Shown piece by piece: positions 1 to 10,327 of a stretch of DNA of 64,000 nt. The stretch is from Ehretia macrophylla (taxonomy: Eukaryota; Streptophyta; Magnoliopsida; Boraginales; Ehretiaceae): contig CM075783.1 of the NCBI GenBank assembly GCA_037974665.1, positions 39,197,712-39,261,711 on the forward strand. The letters run 5' to 3'. Position 1 is the stretch's first letter; each line of letters begins with the position of its first letter. The position numbers and the translations under genes are program-made. The notes under the pieces are model-generated. The model had not been told where the DNA came from, did not search any database, and was given only the letters and a program-made list of their open reading frames with translations.

Positions 1-984
1 AGACAAGAAAACACTAAAAATACTAAGTTTTTTAACTTTGACTTTCATTTAATTGTTGACCACCTTGCTCATAAGTAGTTACACACATTAAAACAAGCCA
101 AAAACACAACAAAACACACACAAAACCGTGAGTTCAAGGGGGGGGGGGGGAGAATAAGAGCATTTTCAAGGTTTTTCAAAGTAATTTTCATATAAAAACT
201 TCATTTCAAGGCCAAATAACTTCATTCAAAGCTTGATTTTGATTTTTGGGCATCCATTCTACCTATTTCTAGTCTTGGTTTGCATCAAAGGTGAGAGAAA
301 AATTCTAGATCTCAAAATGTCATTTTTATACTTTTGCTCATAAATGAAAATTTAACCGTTAGAATTGAAATCTGATGATAGATTATTGCTCCTTGCATGC
401 TAGGGATCATTTTGATGCAATACTATGAATTTATGTCGGATGTAGCATAATTTTTATTTTTCGGGTATTTAATTTTGATTAAAATGTTCAAAGTTGAATT
501 AATTGAGTTGCGTTGATCGAAATCGATTGCCGTCAATTTCTAAATACTTGATAATTACGTGGTAGCGCCGTTGTAATGCCGAATTTTCGATTGTGATGTC
601 CGTGCCAAAATCCAAAAATTTCGGCCATGATACACTAGGGTTTTAGTGTTATTGGGCATGATTTGGATGTGTTTTGGTTTGTTTCCAAGGGGGTTAATGT
701 AGTTGATTGAACGGGTGAGTGTTTGAAACTGATTTGTAGTTGTTTGGATTAGTAAAATGTAAGATATGATTATTTGAAGTTTAGGTTGTCTTTCTTTAAA
801 TTGTTGAATTGAGCCTTTAGATGATTGGGTGGTATTTGAGTGATTGAATTGTGAGTTGTTAATGGTTAGACTAGGGTTAGATTACGTGCTTCATGCATGT
901 TAAGTTGGATGATCTACTTTGTCATCTAACTTAGTTGTTTGTTGTTTAATTAAATATTGATGTTATATTGATGTTATATTGATT

Positions 985-1263
985 ATTATTGAGTACGGGA
1001 ATCGGGCACTTTTGTTGCTGGTCTCCCAGATTATTGATTGATTATTGATTACGAGAATCGGGCACTTTTGTTGCTGATCTCCCTGTTTATTTATTTATTA
1101 TTGAGTACGGGAATCGGGCACTTTTGTTGTTGATCTCCCTGTTTATTTATTTATTATTGAGTATGGGAATCAGGCACTCTTGTTGCTGATCTCCTAGTTT
1201 ATTTATTGCTTATTGATTACGGGAATCGGGCACTTTTGTTGCTGATCTCTCGGTTTATTTATG
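985..1263 (+). repeat. 56-bp tandem repeat inside the left LTR, five copies
   Basis: The motif ACGGGAATCGGGCAC starts at 995, 1051, 1107, 1163 and 1219, an exact 56-bp spacing. Each unit continues with a conserved stretch around TTTTGTTGCTGATCTCC and an AT-rich linker. It lies several hundred bp upstream of the candidate TATA box, so a role as a repeated U3 regulatory block is possible but not shown. Confidence 0.92.
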
Positions 1264-1625
1264 TTGAGTCTCATTGTTGTGAGCTTTGATAATGTTGTGT
1301 CACCTCGGGAGGCATCCTGGGTTGCGGGCACAATTATCATGGCTACTCCCTATCTCGCATGGGCGGAGAGGCCATGGGGTGTGGGTCTAGGTCAAGGTAC
1401 CTCAGGAATTGTGTCATTGAGTTTGGAGGGGTTGTTGAGCATGGAATTGGTGTATGGGGCTTCATCAGCAAATGTATCGTATCCTTATTGTGTGTTTACA
1501 GTTATTACTATTGTTGCATTTATAATGATTATTGATGTTCATTATGTGTTTACTGACTCAAAGGATTATTCCAAGGAGTTTAGTAGACCTTGCTCGAGAT
1601 CTATCGGATCCTCACTGGGCTTATT

Positions 1626-1633
1626 TATATAAG
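1626..1633 (+). promoter_or_regulatory. Candidate TATA box of the left LTR
   Basis: TATATAAG lies in the 3' third of the LTR and is followed by a pyrimidine-rich stretch that could hold the transcription start. The same motif is at the same position in the right LTR (6550-6557). The call rests on sequence match and position only. Confidence 0.45.
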
Positions 1634-2168
1634 CTCACTCTCTATTATTGCATGCATACAGGTGTACTATCGCAGGATTACGGGTACATGCCTCCTGAAG
1701 AGGAGAATGTGGAAAATGTGCCTTACGTGGATGAGTCTTATGTCCCTGAGTCTTATCCATGATTCTATGTTGTTTAATGTCATGTACATTAGCTTAATAG
1801 ACTTTTATATGCTTTATGGTTCTTATTGTAATAGATGTTGAAAAGATGATGATCCAAATGATGTTAACTTAGTGGCTTTCTTTTGTCTATGGTTAAGTTG
1901 TTAGATGGGTCTCAACTTATTTTTGAAATGTATGATCAGGTTGAGGTATTGTATGTTATGTTGGAACGGAGGAAGATAACGAAGACTGATTATTGTATAT
2001 TACAGTTATGTTGTATGTTATTATTTTATTGAGGAGTTGTTAGATGTATGATGTTCTGTTGAGGTTGGTTTAGAGCCTTGGAGTTCTATTTACTATCGTT
2101 ATACTGCCGAAATTTCGTTGCGTCCTGACTGATTATAGGAGGGGTCGAGTTGGGGCGTGACATTTAAG

Positions 2169-2180
2169 TGGTATCAGAGC
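2169..2180 (+). promoter_or_regulatory. Primer binding site for initiator tRNA-Met
   Basis: TGGTATCAGAGC begins 6 bp after the left LTR end. It is complementary to the 3' end of plant initiator tRNA-Met, the usual primer of Ty3 and Ty1 elements in plants. A leader motif CCTCGG...GTGGGTAGTGGTC follows at about 2204-2227 and recurs in the small element at 52814-52836. Confidence 0.93.
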
Positions 2181-2438
2181 TTGATTAGTTGTCAACCGGG
2201 GTATCCTCGGAATGTGGGTAGTGGTCTAAGCATGCAAGTATGTATGAAGTGAAAGAAAAGTGAAATATGTTTTAATATGATTAAATGATTAAGTGATTAA
2301 GTGATTATGTGATTTAGTGCTTATGTGATTATGTGATCAGTTTGTTTATGTGTTTTATATGAGTTTGTTGTTTAGGAGTTAATAATTGTTTATAACCTGT
2401 TTACGTGCTATAACTGTGCTAACTCTTTGATTAGTACG

Positions 2439-3809
2439 ATGGCCGGTAGACCGAGGACTCGTGGTAGGCCCGAGATAATAGATGAGGTTCCTAGTAGTGT
2501 GGCACAGGGCCGTGATAGGGGTGATGATAGGTTAGGGGCAGCAATGGATCGAATTGCAGATTTGATGGCTGGACAGGCCCAGTTGTTAGCGGGTCAGGCT
2601 GCTCAGACTCAGGCATTGCAGGCCCAGATACAGAATGTACAGGGTGGTAATCACGGTCGAGGTTCTATGAAGGAGTTTCTGGGATACTATCCTCCTAGAT
2701 TTCAGGGAGAGCCTGATGATAGGAAGGCCGAGTCGTGGATTAGTAAGTTAGAGAAAATTTTTGATCCTCTCGGGTACACTGATGAGAGGAAGGTGACTTC
2801 TTCTATCTATTTGCTTGATGATGAGGCAGAGGAGTGGTGGCGCACTCTGAGAGCCAGTTGGGAGACCCGGGGTGTTCCGTATGTTTGGGATGCCTTTCTG
2901 ACTGCTTTTAGGGATAAGTATGTCCTAAGGGTTGCACGGGAGAGGAGAGAGGCTGAGTTCCTGTCTTTGGTACAGGGGGATTCTTCTGTGGCTCAGTATG
3001 AGGCTACATTCACTAGGTTGTCTCGGTATGCACCGGAGTTTGTAGCTGTGGAGGAGAGGAAAACCCGTAGATTTATGTTGGGATTGAGGCCCGAGATTCA
3101 GGATGCAATGGCTTTGAATCGCTATGATATCTTCACTAAGGCTTTTGATGCAGCTTCTAGGTTAGAGAAGAGGAAAGGGGATCAGATTGTCTCTAGTCAG
3201 CCTAGTAAGAGGCCATATCAGCCACAGGGCCAGCAGGTTATATATAGGCCTCCAGTACAGCAGGTTGTCTACAGGCCACCAGCCCAGCAGGGTTCTTATA
3301 GGCCACAGGGTCAGCAGAGTTACTATCGGCCTTAGTTTCAGCAGGGGCCATATCAGGTTCAGACTTAGTATAGGCCAGCCCAGTCTTAGGGTCAGTACAG
3401 GCCTAGTGTGGTGAGACCTCAGCAGCAGGCTGGTTCAGCTGCTTATTCAGCTTCTGGTTCTTTAGGAGGCAGTGTCAGTGCTCCGATGCTGCAGTGTGTT
3501 TATTGTAAACGTAAGGGCCATATGGAGGCTGACTGTCGAAGAAAGGCAGGGACGTGTTTAGGTTGCGGCAGTAACCAACACCGGGCGAGGGATTGCCCCA
3601 GGTATCAAGGTTCTACGGGTCAGCCAGCAGTCCAGGGTTATCAGGGTAGACCTACAAGCAGTACACCTCAGCAGCAGCGGGCTCAGGCTCAGGCCTACGC
3701 AGTGGACTTGGAGGAATTGCCAGAGGCGGCAGCAATGGTGAAAGGTAACTTACTTATCCTCAACCAATTAAATATTATACCTCCTCGAGTGCAACGTGCT
3801 AAAATGTAA
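2439..3809 (+). pseudogene. Gag-like capsid/nucleocapsid region of the gag-only element
   Basis: The chosen start is the ATG at 2439 (MAGRPRTRGRPE), about 260 bp after the primer site. An alternative upstream start would need a TTG codon. Order seen: a basic N-terminus; an Ala/Gln-rich coiled-coil-like stretch (about 2530-2640); a Retrotrans_gag-type domain from about 2668 to 3170 with the typical FxGEPDDRKAESWI, AEEWW and YxxxFTRLSRYAP motifs; a Tyr/Pro/Gln-rich repeat linker; and two CX2CX4HX4C zinc knuckles at about 3494-3597. Known: this layout is that of plant Tekay/Del-type Gag, which forms the virus-like particle and binds RNA. No protease or polymerase follows. The region is broken in about two or three places and is treated as a fossil. 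Confidence 0.85.
3231..3407 (+). repeat. 27-bp tandem repeat in the gag linker
   Basis: CAGCAG starts at 3231, 3258, 3285, 3312 and 3339, an exact 27-bp period, with one or two more degenerate copies to about 3407. In the gag frame it codes a nine-residue unit close to QQ-x-x-YRP-x-x between the capsid-like domain and the zinc knuckles. Low-complexity linkers here are common in plant Gag, but such a regular array suggests recent slippage or unequal exchange. Confidence 0.88.
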
Positions 3810-3929
3810 GTAGAAAGTTTGCCTTATGCGATTAAAGTTAGCATGTGCATCATATCAGTTGGTGACTAAGTAGTATGTGACGCTGAGGTATATGGAATTT
3901 CGATTAGGGGTCAAGCTACTTTATGACTA

Positions 3930-4375
3930 TACATTGATTATTGGGATTCTTATTTGGTGATTTTATACGGCATTCTTCCTCGAGATTTCTGTATGGAGAT
4001 TCTTATTCAGCATACTTCTTTGGACATCTTCTATGGTATTTTCTATGCGGTATTCTTATGTGGAATTCTGATACGGTATTATCCGGAGTTCTTATATTGG
4101 GATTATTATTTGGTATTCTCGCTTGGTGATCTTGTTCGAAGTTCTCAATTGGTATTCTTGATTGGTGCTCTATTACGGGATCTGTGTTTGGCGTTCTTCT
4201 TCGGTAATTTATTTGAGATTCTTATTCAGAAATTCTAGCCAGTGTTCTTATTCAGCGTTCCTATTTAAGCTTCTTGTATGGGGATTTTTATTCGATGATC
4301 TTATTTGGTGTTCCTACTTGGTGTTCTTGGTTCGTATTTGGAATTTAGTAATTGGTCTTTCAATCAGTATGTTTG
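3930..4375 (+). repeat. Degenerate 13-bp tandem array (consensus near GGTATTCTTATTT)
   Basis: From about 3939 the sequence parses into about 30 consecutive units of 13 bp (occasionally 10, 12 or 14), each starting GG or GA/AG with a TTC or TTT core, for example GGTATTCTTATGT then GGAATTCTGATAC. The array fills most of the space between the gag region and the polypurine tract. Open frames across it are by-products of its T-rich composition. The same type of array occurs at 36850-37185 and, on the other strand, at 51130-52385. Function unknown. Confidence 0.85.
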
Positions 4376-4410
4376 AGTCAGCACCTGAGTTTGTCTTGGG
4401 ATCGATGCAA

Positions 4411-4428
4411 AATTGCGAGGACGCAATT
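4411..4428 (+). other. Hairpin just upstream of the polypurine tract
   Basis: AATTGCG-AGGA-CGCAATT forms a perfect 7-bp stem with a 4-nt loop, five bases before the polypurine tract. Equivalent hairpins occur in the chromovirus (28229-28247) and in the small element (51057-51074). A stem base pair differs in a compensatory way from the chromovirus copy. Confidence 0.75.
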
Positions 4429-4433
4429 GTTTT

Positions 4434-4446
4434 AAGGAGGGAAGAA
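4434..4446 (+). promoter_or_regulatory. Polypurine tract of the gag-only element
   Basis: AAGGAGGGAAGAA abuts the TGTGAAACTCC start of the right LTR, the expected plus-strand primer site. The preceding 25 bp are nearly identical to the same position of the small element at 50-54 kb. Confidence 0.9.
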
Positions 4447-5908
4447 TGTGAAACTCCAAATTTTTGACCTTATCTCGCTTTGCGTGTTTTATTCTCGTTC
4501 TGCATGAATTGACCTGTCTATGTGCTACATGACTTACAATGTGATAATTTTGATATCAATACTCTTAGAACATGCTAAATGTGCATTCAAGAAATTTTCA
4601 TCAAAAACGGAGTCAGAAATTTTATCATCGATTTTTAGTGAATAGTATTTTCGAAATACGTCCGCTAAAATTTTGAAACTCGTCTTTTTAACCCTTCTAG
4701 ACCTAGTTCATGGACTTTAATAGACCTGTGTTTGATTAAAACGGTTTTAAAATCGGCTTAAGAATTTATTAGGGTTTTTACACAGACTTTTGCGAAAATC
4801 AAGTTTTAAGCCGACTCGGGTGAAATTGTTGGATTGTAAAACTTCTTGTCACCTAAAAATAACCCACTTGAGATAACTTGGGTGTTGCATAATTGTTTTG
4901 AGCATTGATGATCAAGAAAATGCATTTAAATATAAGAAAACACTAAAAATACTGAGTTTTTAACTTTGACTTTCATTTAATTGTTGACCACCTTGCTCAT
5001 AAGTAGTTACACATATTAAAACAAGCCAAAAACACCACAAAACACACACAAAACCGTGAGTTCAAGGGGGAGGAAGAATAAGAGCATTTTCAAGATTTTT
5101 CAAAGTAATTTTCATATAAAAACTTCATTTCAAGGCCAAATCACTTCATTCAAAGCTTGATTTTGCTTGTTGGGCATCCATTCTACCTATTTCTAGGCTT
5201 GGTTTGCATCAAAGGTGAGAGAAAAATTCTAGATCTCAAAATGTCAGTTTTATACTTTTGCTCATAAATGAAAATTTAACCGTTAGAATTGAAATCTGAT
5301 GATAGATTATTGCTCCTTGCATGCTAGGGATCATTTTGATGCAATACTACGAATTTCTGTCGGATGTCGCATAATTTTTATTTTCCGGGTATTTAATTTT
5401 GATTAAAATGTTCAAAGTAGAATTAATTGAGTTGCGTTGATCGAAATCAATTGCCGTCGATTTCTAAATACTTGATAATTATGTGGTAGCGCCGTTGTAA
5501 TGCTGAATTTTCGATTGTGATGTCCGTGCCAAAATCCAAAAATTTCAGCCATGATACACTTGGGTTTTAGGGTTATTGGGCATGATTTGGATGTGTTTTG
5601 GTTTGTTTCCAAGGGGGTTAATGTAGTTGATTGAACGGGTGAGTGTTTGAAACTGATTTGGAGTTGTTTGGATTAGTAAAATGTAAGATATGATTATTTG
5701 AAGTTTAGGTTGTCTTTCTTTAAATTGTTGAATTGAGCCTTTAGATGATTGGGTGGTATTTGAGTGATTGAATTGTGAGTTGTTAATGGTTAGACTAGGG
5801 TTAGATTACGTGTTTCATGTATGTTAAGTTGGATGACCTACTTTGTCATCTAACTTAGTTGTTTGTTGTTTAATTAAATATTGATGTTATATTGATGTTA
5901 TATTGATT

Positions 5909-6187
5909 ATTATTGAGTACGGGAATCGGGCGCTTTTGTTGCTGATCTCCCAGATTATTGATTGATTATTGATTACGGGAATCGGGCACTTTTGTTGCTG
6001 ATCTCCCTGTTTATTTATTTATTATTGAGTAAGGGAATCGGGCACTTTTGTTGCTGATCTCCCTGTTTATTTATTTATTATTGAGTATGGGAATCGGGAA
6101 CTTTTGTTGCTGATCTCCCAGTTTATTTATTGATTATTGATTACGGGAATCGGGCACTTTTGTTGCTGATCTCTCGGTTTATTTATG
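5909..6187 (+). repeat. 56-bp tandem repeat inside the right LTR, five copies
   Basis: Unit starts at 5919, 5975, 6031, 6087 and 6143 give an exact 56-bp period and the same copy number as in the left LTR, so the array predates this insertion. Confidence 0.92.
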
Positions 6188-6549
6188 TTGAGTCTCATTG
6201 TTGTGAGCTTTGATAATGTTGTGTCACCTCGGGAGGCATCCTGGGTTGCGGGCACAATTATCATGGCTACTCCCTATCTCGCATGGGCGGAGAGGCCATG
6301 GGGTGTGGGTCTAGGTCAAGGTACCTCAGGAATTGTGTCATTGAGTTTGGAGGGGTTGTTGAGCATGGAATTGGTGTATGGGGCTTCATCAGCAAATGTA
6401 TCGTATCCTTATTGTGTGTTTACAGTTATTACTATTGTTGTATTTATAATGATTATTGATGTTCATTGTGTGTTTACTGACTCAAAGGATTATTCCAAGG
6501 AGTTTAGTAGACCTTGCTCGAGATCTATCGGATCCTCACTGGGCTTATT

Positions 6550-6557
6550 TATATAAG
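6550..6557 (+). promoter_or_regulatory. Candidate TATA box of the right LTR
   Basis: TATATAAG occurs in the same context as at 1626-1633 of the left LTR. If active, this copy would read out towards the satellite block. Sequence match only. Confidence 0.4.
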
Positions 6558-7086
6558 CTCACTCTTTATTATTGCATGCATACAGGTGTACTATCGCAGG
6601 ATTACGGGTACGTGCCTCCTGAAGAGGAGAATGTGGAAAATGTGCCTTACGTGGATGAGTCTTATGTCCCTGAGTCTTATCCATGATTCTATGTTGTTTA
6701 ATGTCATGTACATTAGCTTAATAGACTTTTATATGCTTTATGGTTCTTATTGTAATAGATGTTGAAAAGATGATGATCCAAATGATGTTAACTTATTGGC
6801 TTTCTTTTGTCTATGGTTAAGTTGTTAGATGGGTTTCAACTTATTTTCGAAATGTATGATCAGGTTGAGGTATTGTATGTTATGTTGGAACGGAAGCAGA
6901 TAACGAAGACTGATTATTGTATATTACGGTTATGTTGTATGTTATTATTTTATTGAGGAGTTGTTAGATGTATGATGTTCTATTGAGGTTGGTTTAGAGC
7001 CTTAGAGTTCTATTTACTATCGTTATACTGCCGAAATTCCGTTTCGTCCTGACTGATTATAGGAGGGGTCGAGTTGGGGCGTGACA

Positions 7087-7147
7087 AGACTTGAATGTTT
7101 AGATCACTCCCTAGTCTAACCTCTATATGTCGGGTTAGGGTGTGACA
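7087..7147 (+). mobile_element. 61-bp 3'-terminal remnant of a Tekay-type LTR
   Basis: The sequence from GACTTGAATGTTTAGATCA to GGGTGTGACA matches the last 60 bp of the solo LTR ending at 57961 with few differences. It lies between the right LTR of the gag-only element and the first satellite monomer. The gag-only element therefore inserted close to the 3' end of an older Tekay LTR that was already in the satellite. Confidence 0.85.
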
Positions 7148-8282
7148 AGCCGCAAAAAGGACGACAATCTAATCAATCACATTTCTATTACCGAATCCCA
7201 TGGTACCTTGGGCAAGACAACTTCACTTCACGTAGAGGCTGGGCCCGCCAACCAAGGGCGTGGGGCTTGTGAGCAGGTATCTGTCGCTCTGGTGCCCATA
7301 ACTTTTGATCCGTAAAGAGTTACGTGGTGCACAGCATACCGTTGGAAAGCTCTCAAAGCGCTCTACGACGGTGGCAGCAAGCCAGATAGGCTGGTCCTAT
7401 TCTCGGGGACCAAAATTGAAATTTTTCATCAGTTTCGGGATACTTTTCTACTTTTGCGTTCTTTTTCCGTCTCGGATCGTACGTCGTGAGTTGCAAAAAG
7501 GATGACAACCTAATCCATCACATTTCTATTACCGAATCCCATGGCATCTTGGGTAAGACAACTTCATTTCATGTAGAGGTTGGGCCCGCAAACCGAGGGT
7601 GTAGGGCTTGTAACCAAGTATCCGTCGCTCCGGTGCCCATAACTTTTGATCCGTAAGGAGTTACGCGGTGCACAACATACCGTTGTAAAGCTCTCCGCGA
7701 GCTCTACGACAAGGGCAGCAAAATTGCTCGGTTGCACCTATTTTCGGAGCCAAAAATAAAACATTTTCATCAGTTTCGGGATACTTTTCATCTTTTGCGA
7801 TGTTTTTCCATCCCGGATCGTACGTCGTGAGGCTCGAAAATGATGACAACCTAATCCATCACATTTCTATTACTGAAACCCACTGCACCTTGGGCAAGAC
7901 AACTTCACTTCAGGTAGAGGCTAGGCCCGCAAACCGAGGGCGTGGGGCTTGGGACCAGGTATCCGTCGCTCCGGTGCCCATAACTTTTGATCCGTAAAAA
8001 GTTACGCAGCGTACAGCATACCGTTGGAAAGCTCTCCGAGAGCTCTACGAGGGGGGCAACAAGCCTTCTTGGCTGCGCCTATTTTCGAAGTCCAAAATCG
8101 TACATTTTTATCAGTTACGGGACACTTTTCTTGTTTTGCGCTGTTTTTTTGTCCAGGATCATAGGTCGTGAGCCGCAAACAGGACGACAGCCTAATCCAT
8201 CACATTTCTATCACCGAATCCCACAGCACCTTGGGCAAGACAAATTCACTTCACGTAGAGGCTGGGCCAGCAAACTAAGGGC

Positions 8283-10327
8283 GTGGGGCTTGTGACCAGG
8301 TATCCGTCGCTCCGGTACCTAAAACTTTTGATTCATATGGAGTTACATGGCACACAGCATACCGTTGGAAAGCTCTCCGAGAGCTCTACAACAAGGGCAA
8401 CAAGCCTACTCAGATGCGCCTATTTTCAGAGCCCAAAATCGAACGTTTTTATCAATTTCGGGACACATTTCTTCTTTTGCTCTGTTTTTCCGTCACGGAT
8501 CGTAAGTTGTGAGCAGCGAAAAGGACGACAACCTAACCCATCACATTTCTATTGCTGAATCCCATGGCACCTTGGGCAAGACAACTTCACTTCACGTAGA
8601 GGCTAGGCCCGCAAAACGAGGGTGTGGGGCTTGTGACCAGGTATCCGTCGCTCCAGTGCCCATAACTTTTGATCCGTAAGGAGTTACGCGACGCACAGCA
8701 TACCGCTGGAAAGCTCTCTGAGAGCTCTATGACGGAGGCAACAAGCCTGCTCGGCTGCACCTGTTTTTGAAGAACAAAATCGAATGTTTTCATCAGTCTT
8801 GGGACACTTTTCTTTTTTTGCGCTGTTTTTCCGTCCAGGATCGTAGGTCGTGAGCCGTGAAAAGGACGACAACCTAATCCATCACATTTCTATCACTGAA
8901 TCCCACTGCACCTTGGAAAAAGACAAATTCACTTCACGTAGAGGATGGGCCCGCAAACTGAGGGCGTGGGGCTTGTGACCAGGTATTCGTCGCTCCGGTG
9001 CCCATAACTTTTGATCTGTAATGAGTTATGCGACACACAGCATACCGTTGGAAAGCTCTCCGAGAGCTCTACGATAGGGGCAACAAGCCTGCTTGGCTGC
9101 GCCTATTTTCAGATAACAAAATCGAACGTTTTCATCAGTTTTGGTACATTTTTCTTCTTTTGAGCTATTTTTGGGTCCCCGATCGTACGTCGTGAGCGGC
9201 GAAAAGGACGACAACCTAATACATCACATTTCTTTTATCGAATCCCATGGCACCTTGGGCAAGACAAATTCACTTCACGTAGAGGTTGCGCCCGCAAACT
9301 AAGGGCGTGGGGCTTGTGACCAGGTATCCGTCGCTCCGGTACCTATAACTTTTGATCCGTATGGAGATACGCGGCGCACAGCATACCGTTGGAAAGCTCT
9401 CCGAAAGCTCTACGACAAGGGCAACAAGCCTACTCGGATGCGCCTATTTTCAGAGCCCAAAACCGAACGTTTTTATCAGTTTCAGGACACTTTTCTTCTT
9501 TTGCTCTGTTTTTCCGTCACGGATCGTAAGTTGTGAGCCGTGAAAAGGACGGCAACCTAACCCATCACATTTCTATTGCTGAATCCCATGGTGCCTTGGG
9601 CAAGATAACTTCACTTCACGTAGAGGCTGGGCCAGCAAAACGAGGGCGTGGGACTTGTGACCAGGTGTCCGTCGCTCCAGTGCCCATAACTTTTGATCCG
9701 CAAGGAGTTACGCGACGCACAGCATACCGCTGGAAAGCTCTCTGAGAGCTCTATGACAGAGGCAACAAGCCTGCTCGGCTGCGCCTATTTTCGAAGAACA
9801 AAATCGAATGTTTTCATCAGTTTTGGGACTCTTTTCTTTTTTGTGCTGTTTTTCCGTCCAGGATCGTAGGTCGTGAGCCGCGAAAAGGACGACAACCTAA
9901 TCCATCAAATTTCTATCACTGAATCCCACTGCACCTTGGAAGAAGACAAATTCACTTCACGTAGAGGCTGGGCCCGCAAATTGAGGGCGTGGGGCTTGTG
10001 ACCAAGTATTTGTCGCTCCGGTGCCTATAACTTTTGATCTGTAATGAGTTACGCGGCGCACAGCATACCGTTGGAACGCTCTCCGAGAGCTCTACGATAG
10101 GGGCAACAAGCCTGCTTGACTGCGCCTATTTTCAGAGAACAAAATCGAACGTTTTCATCAGTTTTGGGATATTTTTCTTCTTTTGCGCTGTTTTTAGGTC
10201 CCCGATCGTACGTCGTGAGCGGCAAAAAGGACGACAACCTAATCCATCACATTTCTATTATCGATTCCCATGGCACCTTGGGCAAGACAAATTCACTTCA
10301 CGTAGGGGCTGGGCCCGCAAACCGAGG
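8283..10327 (+). repeat. Three-monomer (about 1023-bp) higher-order duplication
   Basis: Two successive trimers are more alike than neighbouring monomers. Variants at 8310 (GGTACCTA...CATATGGAG), about 8690 (TGACGGAGGCAACAAGCC) and about 9055 (GATAGGGGCAACAAG) recur about 1022-1023 bp further on, at 9333, about 9710 and about 10078. A shared extra base after CACCTTGGAA (8915 and about 9936) is diagnostic. Confidence 0.8.

Larger units (their letters stand above)
1..2162 (+). repeat. Left (5') LTR of the gag-only element, entering from outside the window
   Basis: It aligns to the right LTR with an offset of about 4924-4929 bp over its whole visible length at roughly 98% identity by eye. It ends in TGACA directly before a 6-bp spacer and the primer binding site. 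It carries a five-copy 56-bp tandem repeat and a candidate TATA box. A run of 13 G residues near 138-150 differs from the right copy. The short open frames inside it (for example around 1261-1632) recur in the right LTR only because the LTRs are copies. Confidence 0.9.
1..7086 (+). mobile_element. Non-autonomous Ty3-type LTR retrotransposon, gag-only (TR-GAG-like)
   Basis: Seen: two long near-identical direct repeats (1-2162 and 4447-7086) enclose about 2.3 kb. The order is LTR, tRNA-Met primer site, Gag-like region with two zinc knuckles, a 13-bp tandem array, a polypurine tract and the second LTR. No protease, reverse transcriptase, RNase H or integrase motif is visible between the gag region and the right LTR, so it must depend on enzymes from another element. 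The first LTR begins before the window; alignment to its partner suggests about 480 bp are outside. The LTR termini are TG...CA. By-eye LTR divergence is about 2%, suggesting under about one million years. The gag region is lightly broken (about two or three interruptions). Known: gag-bearing, pol-less plant elements are called TR-GAG. Inference: this belongs to that class and uses a Tekay-like partner. Confidence 0.85.
4447..7086 (+). repeat. Right (3') LTR of the gag-only element, complete, 2640 bp
   Basis: It starts TGTGAAACTCC directly after the polypurine tract and ends GGGGCGTGACA. It is longer than the internal region (about 2284 bp). The following bases AGACT would be the target duplication, but the other side lies outside the window. 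It contains the five-copy 56-bp repeat (5909-6187) and the TATA candidate. Confidence 0.92.

Noticed and set aside
138-150. Run of 13 G residues as a special structure
   Set aside because: The partner LTR has GGGGGAGGAAG at this place, so it is most likely slippage or a sequencing or assembly effect at a homopolymer.
1261-1841. Open frames in the left LTR (and the same at 6185-6765) as genes
   Set aside because: They lie in LTR sequence, overlap each other in different frames and are repeated only as part of the LTR pair.
3941-4467. Leu/Phe-rich open frames here and at 36862-37219 and 51452-52390 as small membrane proteins
   Set aside because: All three are readings of the T-rich 13-bp array, in several frames and on either strand, without conserved sequence.
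8020-8040. CENP-B-box-like word CGTTGGAAA in each monomer
   Set aside because: It matches only the middle nine bases. The essential TTCG and CGGG parts of the mammalian box do not match, and a plant CENP-B binding this box is not established.
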